Source of the DNA: Cristatella mucedo
Lineage: Eukaryota > Bryozoa > Phylactolaemata > Cristatellidae
Length of the DNA: 64,000 nt
Assembly: GCA_009760855.2 (NCBI GenBank)
Contig: WPIO01000061.1
Span: 1,429,501 to 1,493,500 of the forward strand
Direction: 5' to 3'
Part shown: positions 31,481 through 64,000 of the stretch, piece after piece
Numbering within the stretch: position 1 is the first letter of the stretch
How the letters are laid out: each line of letters begins with the position of its first letter
Program-made: the position numbers and the translations under genes
Notes under the pieces: generated by a model
What the model was told of the DNA's origin: nothing
What the model saw: the letters and a program-made list of their open reading frames with translations, nothing else
Database searches by the model: none

Positions 31481-32789
31481 TTCTAAATGTGGGAATCTCT
31501 ACGACTACTCGGGATTGGTGAATTCGAGAATAGCAAGGTCAAGATTCCATGCAGCGCGACAATTGATGCGAGAGCCTTTGCTGTCCATTTCTAAGCTGTA
31601 GGCTTACACACTCAGTGTCGTTGCGAAGCCTGCGCGACTCTTCTGGGCTTAACGCCTATTGAATCCGAGTTCCGTCAGTCGTCAGAAGCCACTACTGCGA
31701 GTCTCCGGAACGATGCGCCGGAATGCAGACCCGTCGACTGGCGACGGCCGTGCTGGCGCCGGCGGCGCACGCACGCGCGGTCGTCCGCTCACGAGCAAAG
31801 CCGAACGACGCCGTCCAGCGCCGCGTGCGAGCCCCGTTCTCTGGTTAGGCACCGATGAGCCGCCTGGGCGCCAGCCGCTCTTCCGCGCACGCCTACAACG
31901 CAGGCGGACGCGACTCGATCGATACCGAACCGCCCAACTAATACGGCATCGTGTCAGCTGACTCGCCGGCGCGGCACCGTGCTCGCCGAGCGCTGTCCGG
32001 CGGCGCCAGGCGACGGGTAGGCGTAGCAGAGAGGCGGCTGCTGAGGCTGTCGCTCAGCGTGGCGGCGGCAGAGAAAGCGCCCGCGGGCCCCTGCCGTCTC
32101 TTGCTGGATGCGATCCCTCCCGCACGCTTCGGGCGCGACGCCGGGCGCCGGGCTTGGTGCCTGCACGCGCCCCGCTGTGTTGCGAGCGTCGAGGACGCCG
32201 CCGCCGCCGCGATGCTTGAATTATTATCGAACGCTGCGGCGAGACTGGTGCTTCGTGCGCTCTGGCGGCACCCGTTTCCGGTCTAGCGATGACTGGAGGA
32301 GGGCCGCGTGGGCGGAGGCGCCCGTTCGAAGCTGGCGGTGGCAGCGAGCGCAATGCAACGAGGGGACCGGCGGCTATTCCGTAGCTGCCTATTAGGGGGA
32401 AGAGAAAGCTGGAGGCGCGCGCAGGCTCGGAGCGGGCGGCGTGCACGAGCGTTCGCGGAGAACGCGCGGCGGCCATTCTCTGAACCCGGCGCGACTGCCG
32501 CGTCCGCCTCACTTTCGCGGCGGTGGGGCTACCCGAAGGGTGGTGTGGATGGGGGTGGGGCTACCCCGCGGTACCGCCCAGGTGGAACCACGTGACTGCG
32601 GGGAATCGCTGCGTCAATCGCCGTTGCTGCTGCCGAGTCGCGCGGCGAACGGCTGCGATCGGTGGCTTCTCGCGGCATCGGCCTGCGCGTGCGCCAGCGC
32701 TCGCCTCGCGCGCTTTACAGGCGCCGCCTTCGGCGCGGCTGTGCGGAGAGGCAGCCGACCCAGCAGCCGACCCAGCGCTGCCGGATGCC

Positions 32790-56639
<23,850 letters not shown>

Positions 56640-57637
56640 GGCATGCTGACACCTGCCAGCTTAAGCTGAATAAGCTGAGTTGAGGCATGCTGCCGCCTGA
56701 CAGCTTTCCGGCTGAAGGAAGTGGCCTAGTCCATGTGCTGAGACCACGTGGCACCGACCTGTCAGCCCGTCGGTCTTCCTTTTCGTCTGAGTGCCCTAGT
56801 CAGATCTGGAAGCTCTAGTCAGACAGATCTAGTCTGGCAGCAGTGTTCTTTGCTGCAGTGATACGAAGAACAGCGCATGGTAGTCAGCCATTTTACTTGA
56901 GTGCAGCTGCTGCTTTCTCTTCTGCTGCACACGGTAGTAGAGTGGCACTGCGATGTCATCCGAAGTGATAAGTAACCACTTCTGTAACGAGCTTCCTTCT
57001 GTACTCGTGCATATGGACAATCGATGGCGAAAGCTCTGTTTTCAGAGAAAATCAAGATATATTATTATGCAGCTCATGCGACTTACAGTAATGAACTTAA
57101 GTTGTGTGTGGCTAATCCATCTTCAACTTCGCTGCATCTGCTTCTGCATTTGCTTGCTGCAAAGATGAAGGACACGGATTTTGATTACCATATAAGGCAG
57201 GCACGTCTAACTGATGGATATAATGTATCGATGGCAATTCGTCAGAAGTGAGTGGCTAGCTGGGATGCATGCCTGCCACTGTCACTCCTATACGGTCTCA
57301 TTCGGTCCCGGTGAGGAGCAGCTATCCAAATGTCTGGTTAGTCAAATCATTCACCCTCTCAGATGGCGGTTGAGATTCTCACTATTCGTGGACTATCTAC
57401 TTTATGCCGTTGGATTGGTGCCTAGCATGACACTAATCACCGGAGAGCTAACTTAAAGGCAGTGGCAGGCAGTCTTCAGCCAATCTCAATATCTAACTAC
57501 CGTCAGGGTTAAGCTCCATGGCAGCTTCCATGGGCAATCAGCCCGAAAGCAACTACATTATGCGATAAGAATGCAGAGACATCTAAATTATGGCATACTG
57601 AGAGAGCCTCTCTATCTATGAAATCTCGATTTATGAA
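56640..57637. other. Downstream of TLCD: 3' UTR and unassigned
   Basis: A 44-base-period direct repeat of 'tgaggcatgctg' (56637 and 56681) overlaps the stop codon. No clear AATAAA was found nearby. ORFs at 56953-57456 show no known domain. Confidence 0.4.
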
Positions 57638-57900
57638 ATATAATAGTAATAAGACATTTATGTAGCACCCTCAGAGAACTAAATCTGTCTTGGCACTTCA
57701 TATATGATGGAAAGACAGCATGTCAATCAGCAAGAGGTAGAATGTATACTGTCATATGCGTTAGTGCAGAGCAAAAGTTCACATAAGTTTACGGTGAAAT
57801 GCCGTGAGGAGCAGGATTGCGTTTTTATCCTTCGTTTAAAATGTCTTCAAGTCAGTGGACTTCATGGCATCAGACTGAAATGAGCTTCAGGCTTTGGAAA
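57638..57900 (-). mobile_element. Diverged LINE 3' end (group C)
   Basis: The reverse complement ends 'agtgccaagacagatttagt', 'tctctgagggtgctacataa' and an ATT-type tail at 57640-57652. Confidence 0.5.
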
Positions 57901-58263
57901 AATACCAGCTTACTGTTCTGGCTTTTTCAAAGGATGGATCCAATAATTGTCCCCTTCCCGATGAGGAATACATTACACTGCATGGCTGCAGCGCTGACGA
58001 CTTGAAACTTTGGCCAAGTGAAGGAACAACTAACTTACTTTGAGCACGTGACCATACGACTAAGTACTGAGGCTAGTTTGACCAATCGTCAACGCATTCA
58101 GTCTTCCAGCAAGATCCGAAACCTAATTGTTGCCCTCAGGTCCCAGCCGATGATGCTTGAAACTCAGGAGCCACTCCATCGTACGCATCCCTACTGGAAG
58201 CATCAATTGAGGCAAATCACGTCAAATACTGTCAAACCCCCGTGCAACATGTATGTCTGACAT

Positions 58264-58800
58264 ATGCCCTTGAGTAACAAGGTTCTGCCGATAACTTTTA
58301 GGTCACTTCATTCTTTGGCTCCAGCCTATCTCTCAGATCTACTCCCCCACCAGGCCAAGCATCGTACCACCCGCTTTTCGGAATCCAACAGTCTACCAAT
58401 ACCTCGTACAAACCTCAAATCCTTTGGAGACCGTGCATTTAGTTCGTATGGTCCCAAAGCCTGGAACTCCTTCCCGATCTATGCATTTGTGACACCCAAT
58501 CTCAACTTCATAAAACTCACTATTTTGAGGGCATCTGGCGTGTTCACTAAGATGCTTACAGTTTGGGCAAAATCCTGCTGCTTGGCTTCGTGTCGTAAAC
58601 GTCCAAACGACCGAATTCAATCACTCTTCAACCAATCTGCAGTGGCTGCCCATCTAGAACGGTATGCCCGCCACATCAAAGGTGATCTGTGCCATATCAA
58701 ATTCAGGCAGGCCAGCTTGAAGAGCGCCGGCCTGCCATTACACCAGACTAGCTTATAAGGCCTCCTGGTGCGAAACCCACTCTTCTGATTCAGTTCGCTT
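58264..58800 (+). mobile_element. LINE family A, rearranged
   Basis: 'FRSLHSLAPAYLSDLLPHQA' to 'YGPKAWNSFPI' (58290-58480) is followed directly by an earlier part of a more diverged copy ('AFVTPNLNF', 'GQNPAAWL' in other frames). Two fragments were therefore joined out of order. Confidence 0.7.
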
Positions 58801-59006
58801 GGTTGTGCTTCTAACTGTGTTATGTTACTGTGTCTCGGGCTGCAGCAGCGCTGGTGGAGTCTCACGGATACACGAACACACGAGCGGGCGAACGTGAGGG
58901 TGAACGAGACTCTCTATTCCCCCAGCAGGTACATATATGAGCTAGGGGCCGACTCACCACAGATAAGGGAGTGCATCCATGGTGAGCCACCGTGGTGGGC
59001 CACATG

Positions 59007-59086
59007 CCCACATCAAAGGCCGCACCGAGCCAACCGCCCAAACACCCGCCCACATCAAAGGCCGCACCGAGCCAACCACCCAAACC
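59007..59086. repeat. Two 42-base direct repeats
   Basis: 'catcaaaggccgcaccgagc' recurs at 59011 and 59053, with the following 'caaccgcccaaac'. Confidence 0.85.
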
Positions 59087-59324
59087 AGTGGCTGAGAAGC
59101 AACAGGCACACAAAACAACTGAACTTAAAATCACTTGGGCACTGCCTTCAGTATCAATATTACCATAAAATGGTACTCACTACCAATTGACATCGCCAGC
59201 TCCTGATTAATTGACATTCATAAAGCAGCTAGGAAACCAGCAGTTCTTCACTGATTTGCTTAGTCTGAGTGAATGGCTATTTCTGTGCCCATGTATTCTG
59301 AAACTGTGCATGTTAATACTAAAC

Positions 59325-59463
59325 AAAGATTAAACAGCCTCATTTTATAAGGACAGAAGAGCCCCATCGGCTTTCACCACCACTTGCACTTGGCAATAAA
59401 GGAAGGCCCACTGAAAGATTCGAACCTCACAATAGCGGTGGTGAAGAGCAAGTACTTTACCTG
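59325..59463 (-). mobile_element. SINE1 variant
   Basis: The reverse complement has 'gtaaagtacttgctcttcac', B box 'gaggttcgaatctttcagtg', 'gcaagtggtggtgaaagccg' and 'gaggctgtttaatc'. It abuts a 5'-truncated LINE A. Confidence 0.75.
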
Positions 59464-60355
59464 ATTGGAGAGGCTGTCTCTCAAAATTGGCTCTGCCAGC
59501 ATATCTCCTGTCGATCCAGCTCGAAATCTAGGTGTCATATTCCAAAGCGACCTCTCGTTAGACGACCACATCAGCTCCACAGTCAAATCTGCCTATTTTC
59601 AGCTTCATAACATTGCTAAAATTCGGGCTTGTTTAGATAAGGATACCACGTCCAAGTTGGTCCATGCATTCGTGACATCTCGTCTCGACTTCTGAAACTC
59701 ACTGCTTACTGGCCTACCAGCATGTGCGATCAGGCGATTGCAGCTGGTGCAAAACTCTGCAGCTAGGCTTGTCTGTCGTGAGCGTCGCAGTTGCCACATT
59801 ACTCCACTTCTCGCCGACCTGCACTGGCTACCAGTCAAGCAACGGATTGACTTCAAGGTTTTGTTGCTCACTTTTAGGTCCCTTCATCCTATGGCTCCAG
59901 CCTATCTCTCCGACATACTCCCCCATCAGGCCAAGCATCGTAACACCTGCTTTTCGGAATCCAACAGTCTAGAAATACCTCGTACAAACCTCAAATCCTT
60001 TGGAGACCATGCATTTAGTTCGTATGCTCCCAAAGCCTGGAACTCCCTCCCGACCTGCGTCAGAACATCCCCTGACCCGACCACATTTAAAAGGAACTTA
60101 AAAACACACCTATTTAGGACAGCATTTAGTGGGTCCCTGTGATTCGTCCTTGACGTGCTTGTGCGTGCTGACACTGTGCATGCTGCCACTAACCACATTT
60201 GCATGCCGACCCTGTGCATGTCACCCCTAACCATGTTATTCATCTTGTTTGTTTTTCAAGCATGATTTTACTTACCATTCAATTGCATTCCACTTTGCAG
60301 CAAATGTAAAGCGCCTAGAAAGAGATTGTGTTATCTGAGAGCGCTTTATCAAGTA

Positions 60356-60405
<50 letters not shown>
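59463..60405 (+). mobile_element. LINE family A, 3' half
   Basis: From 'LERLSLKIGSASISPVDPAR' through '[10 protein letters not shown]', an in-frame stop (TGA at 59693), '[20 protein letters not shown]' and 'TAFSGSL' to the 3' UTR, stem-loop (60306) and a long pure ATT tail (60358-60403). The long tail suggests it is among the youngest A copies. Confidence 0.88.
60358..60403. repeat. (ATT)n LINE tail microsatellite
   Basis: About 15 ATT units directly after 'atcaagtacattatt'. Confidence 0.95.
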
Positions 60406-60407
<2 letters not shown>

Positions 60408-60495
60408 TACTGGGCTATCATGGCCCTACCCTTAGATGCACTTCATTCAGAACGTCTGCTAAGTGCCTAGAAAAAGACTGATTTCCTTGGGGTTC

Positions 60496-60546
60496 TACAT
60501 AAATGTCATATTAGTATGCTATGCATACTAATATGACATTTATGTA
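60496..60546. other. Perfect 24-bp-arm palindrome
   Basis: Arms 60496-60519 and 60523-60546 are exact reverse complements with a 3-base centre. The left arm continues a LINE-type 3' end ('agtgcctagaaaaagactga'), so this looks like an inverted duplication of a LINE terminus. Confidence 0.85.
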
Positions 60547-60839
60547 TCTAACATGCTATTTTCAATCAAACATGCATTTTTCAAAATGTTTTCAACCATT
60601 ACTCAGAATTTCCACTTGATTATATAAGAAGTAATTCGCCGATAAAAGTCCTGCTCATCACTATTTCCTAGATCATTATGCAATTTAATAGTCAATTTTA
60701 ACGACAAGTGTGCATGTTGTACCTACATCTGCAAATTATGGCACGATCTACTCTGATATTTTTGACATGCTGCTTATCATAGTTGTGGAATTGAAGCCTT
60801 ATTATGAATATCACTAAGGTCAAAATGTAAGCATGAGGC

Positions 60840-61935
60840 CACCGACTTGTATTTATAGACTCACACACTTGTGCAAGAGCTCACGTTCAAAACTGTCTGG
60901 GTTGAGATTGCAGCTCAGGTCCGTGGTCAGCATTTGCCACGAATGTCAACCGACAGGCTTACGAAGACTACTTTAGACCAATCTACTATGTGCCAATCAA
61001 TTCTAGCAAAGGCTAAGTCTAGCTTCTATTATAGTTTGGTTGAATCAAACACAGACAATCCAAAAATGCTGATTTCTACCATCAACCATCTCCCTAAACG
61101 CTCCCAGGTTAGCTCCTTACCTAGTGTACTTCGTGGCGATCTAGCTGATCGCTTCTCTAGCTTCTTCGTCAGCTTCATCGACAAGATCACAGTGTCCACT
61201 GCTAAGGTAGCAGCATTTCCCGGAATCTTTTCCTTCAAGAAAAACCACACAGGACTCCTTTATCAGACCAGTTGAACTCTTATATTGAAACCTCAAACCT
61301 AGCAAGTAAGTTCTAGTTCAAAGCCTGCCCCTGCTGAGCTCATCTCAAAGTTAGCCTACCAGTCTAACAACTACTAGCCTTCGAAACCTCATAGCTACCG
61401 TGTTTTTCATGAGAAACCTAGATTTGCTGCTGCCAACAGTTTCTAAGATCATAGATCTGCTCTTACTTCAGGTTTTGACCCTCCTGCAACAATTAAAGAG
61501 GCTGTTGCCAGGTCACTCATTGAGAAGTCAACATTCGACCAGAAGAAGTTAAGCAACTTCCATTTAGTCTCTGTCCTGCCATTTCCATAAAAAATAATCG
61601 ATAGTGAATTGAAGTGGCACACCAGCAAAACTCTTGTATTAAAAATCATTCTAGCAAGCAAGTTTCAGTCGGGATTAAGATATGATAAGGCTTGGTACGC
61701 TTCTTTTCACAATTTATACAAATTTTTGAGGATAAAATATCCAAACATAATCAAAACATTCATTTTTATGCAGATGACGTGCAGCTGTGACAGATTTGAT
61801 TCCTTCCAGCCTTCAAGCACATTGAGCTTTCTCAACTTCTGACTTGTCCATATTAAAAAAAACTAAAACGCATCTATTTATCACAGCATTTGGTGGGTCC
61901 CTGTGATACGTCCTTTCTGTGTTTATGCGTCCTGA
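60840..61935 (+). mobile_element. LINE family A, linker and scattered remnants
   Basis: A clear open part at 60871-61275 includes 'SILAKAKSSFYYSLVESNTD', 'LPKRSQVSSLPSVLRGDLAD' and 'FSSFFVSFIDKITVSTAKVA'. Highly eroded RT pieces follow, then 3' UTR at about 61880-61935 ('agcatttggtgggtccctgt'). It is cut by LINE B at 61936. Confidence 0.7.
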
Positions 61936-63850
61936 CACTTCCTTAAAAGATTTTCCGAGGTTTCTGCATGCGATGTGGCTACCTTAATAAGGTCGTATAA
62001 GGTCCTTAATAAAGTCCCTAAAACAAGCTCGTCTCCTGAAGACAATATACCATCATTTCTGTGTTCTTCACTGGCAGACCTACTTAGTCCAGCCATTACC
62101 AAAATTTTTAATGGTTCTCTGGAAAAAGGGGTCGTACCAAAGTCCTTCAAATTGGCCATCGTTAGGCCAATACTTAAATCGCCCGGATTAGATACAGAGG
62201 TCCTTGCAAACAATTGCCTAGTTTTTCTTCTTTTTTTTGGACTAAGATTATTGAAAAAAATTACCGCTAAGCAGCTGGTAGCACATAATGAAAGTAATGA
62301 AATGTTAGAATAATTTCAATGGGGGTTTTAAGCGGCAGCTCTCTGCTGAAACTGCTCTCCTCCGTGTTACCAATGAAATCCTAAGCAGCAACGATGACGG
62401 GAATTTCACTGCCCTGGTGCTGCTAGATCTATCAGCTGCCTGCAACACAATTGATCACGATGTCCAACTTGAAAGATTAAGAGCAATCGTCTGGCAGACG
62501 AGACACTGACGTGGTTTAAATCGTACTTATCCTATCGTTTTTAATCCCCGTCGTCTGGGGTCAGGTCTCACACACGAGACAGGTTACCTCTGGGAGTCAG
62601 GTCTCATCCACTAGACCAGTCACCTGTGGAGTCCTTCAAGGGTCCGTTGCTGTTCTCAATGTATACTCAACCCATGGCAAAAGTAATTACTGCCCATGGA
62701 ATAGGATATCACTTTTATGCTGACGATATTCAGCTGCATATTCCATTCAAACCTTCGGAATCTGCTGCAGCAACTGATATACTAAATGCTTGCCGTGCCG
62801 ACATTCGATCCTGGATGGTGGAAAATTTCTTGAAACTAAACGACCATAAAACTGAAATGCTGCTCATAGGAAACCATAAGCGTGTGGATGGATTAGAAGG
62901 CTTTGATCTTTTACTAGGTGATACTGTTGTGCGACTATCACCACGTGCTCAATTTAGGTGTAGTTTTTTACAACCGACTAAATTTTAAAATTTCACTCAT
63001 AAAACTACAGTTAGCCATCACGTCAGATCCCTATCTAATATAAGGGGCTGTCTTCCACGGTGGCTTGTAAAACATTTAGCTAGCTCCTTAGTTTTGTCTC
63101 GGCTTGATTATTATATATATAATTCATTTGTATAGCGCCCAAGAGAACCTAATCTTTATTCAGGTGCTTCATATATGCCTCGGAGATTGAGCCCACGACC
63201 TCAGCCAGACTGGGCGAGCACCTTAACCACTGGACCACATCAGTTTTAATTCCCTTCTGGCTGTGCTAACGAAAAAAGAAACTAGGCCACTGCAGATGGC
63301 CATGAATATGGCTGCAAGGCTAGCTTGCAAATCCCAGAGGTTTGACCGTCTGTCTCTCTGCTGAAAGAGCTAGAATGACTGTCGGTTGATCAAAGGATAC
63401 AGAGCAAAGTTCTGATGCTGATCCGCAAGGCCTGCCACGGCTTGGCTCCTCCATACCTATCTAAACTACTGCACCAGTTCCAGCCTCCTCGTGCCCTCAG
63501 GTCCTGCGTGGACAATAAATTAGCTGTTCTATTCCTCTGCTTAAAGATCGTTGGCGACAGAAGCGTTTGCTCTGCAGGTCCTAGACTGTGGAACTCGCTT
63601 CCACGATTCTTACGCAACGACAACTACTCTGCTGCTGCTGACTCAGGCACATTCTTTTCAGTGGCCCTGAGCTGCTACTTCAATGCAACTCACTACCTCA
63701 ACTGCTCTCATGACTACTATGCTTCCAACTTTCTCTTTATTGCGTGAGATGAAGTCTGTTGGCTACCAAATGCGTACCGAAAGCCACATAGGCTGTGAGT
63801 GCGCTATACAAAACTCTCCTACGTAACACCCACATGGTCTTTGTGGCTTT
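61936..63850 (+). mobile_element. LINE family B, third long copy
   Basis: 'SACDVATLIRSYK' (61960), 'PEDNIPSFLCSSLADLLSPA', an eroded motif A ('LLDLSAACNTIDH'), a 40-base internal duplication around 62570-62640 ('aggtctca..gagac' twice), and motif C 'YHFYADDIQL'. The codon that is TGA in the other two long copies is CGA here (62806). The thumb is split by a SINE2 (63105-63245). The 3' UTR reaches about 63850. Confidence 0.82.
63105..63245 (-). mobile_element. SINE2 inserted in LINE B
   Basis: The reverse complement has 'gtggtccagtggttaaggtg' (A-box side), 'gaggtcgtgggctcaatctc' (B box), then 'cacctgaataaagattaggt' and 'tctcttgggcgctatacaaa'. LINE B reads 'LSRLDYY' before and resumes with 'NSLLAVLTKKE' after. 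Confidence 0.82.
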
Positions 63851-63854
63851 GTGC

Positions 63855-64000
63855 AGTCTCGGACCTGCAGAGCAAAAGCTTCGGTCCTCAAAGGTCTTTA
63901 ACCGTATGAATGAAACAGCTCATTTATTATCCATAAATGACCTGATAGCACGAGGAGGCTGAAAATGGTGCAGCAGTTCATCTAGGCATGAAGGAACCTA
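63855..64000 (-). mobile_element. LINE family B fragment, inverted
   Basis: The reverse complement encodes the block 'FELFHTVR..VEDRSFCSAG' region. It directly follows the plus-strand B copy, making a fold-back pair. It runs off the window end. Confidence 0.7.

Overview
This window is animal nuclear DNA. It has spliced genes with GT-AG introns, long introns full of degenerate LINEs, SINEs, LTR elements and microsatellites, and one strong CpG island in otherwise CpG-poor DNA. No operons, ribosome binding sites or bacterial features are seen. The two recognisable host genes are metazoan families, and the LINEs are L2/CR1-like. I cannot name the species; an invertebrate or early-branching chordate with CpG methylation would fit.

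Gene 1 (about 2,901-12,182, + strand) is the 3' part of an INO80B homologue, a subunit of the INO80 chromatin remodeller. Four exons join in phase: the PAPA-1 basic region (two exons), a linker exon, and a last exon with a complete zf-HIT cysteine array and the stop. The N-terminal exons must lie upstream of the window. Gene 2 (32,790-56,639, + strand) is a TLC-domain membrane protein of the TLCD1/TLCD2 type. Its four coding exons splice cleanly to 338 residues. Exon 1 lies in a CpG island (about 31.6-34.9 kb) that probably holds the promoter, and intron 1 is 14 kb.

Almost everything else is transposon debris. LINE family A has a (ATT)n tail and a 3' stem-loop. LINE family B has a (ATTAC)n tail, an APE-type endonuclease SDH motif and a YADD reverse transcriptase. 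More diverged 3' ends form a third group. There are two tRNA-derived SINE families, and SINE2 ends in a sequence resembling the LINE A 3' stem-loop. There is an LTR element with gag-like remnants and solo LTRs, a hAT-type non-autonomous element, and a MITE with 52-bp inverted termini. No LINE copy is intact.

Layout: 1-2.9 kb LINE B and A fragments; 2.9-12.8 kb INO80B; 13-26 kb nested LINEs and LTR elements; 26.7-29.2 kb the longest LINE B copy; 29.9-31.5 kb LINE A 3' end and SINE; 31.6-34.9 kb CpG island with TLCD exon 1; 35-56.6 kb TLCD introns full of repeats; 57-64 kb LINE A and B remnants. I saw no convincing new biological system. The most useful structural signals are the three-level nested insertion at 14.5-18.7 kb, the LINE/SINE 3'-end sharing, the MITE, the hAT element and several strong fold-back sequences.
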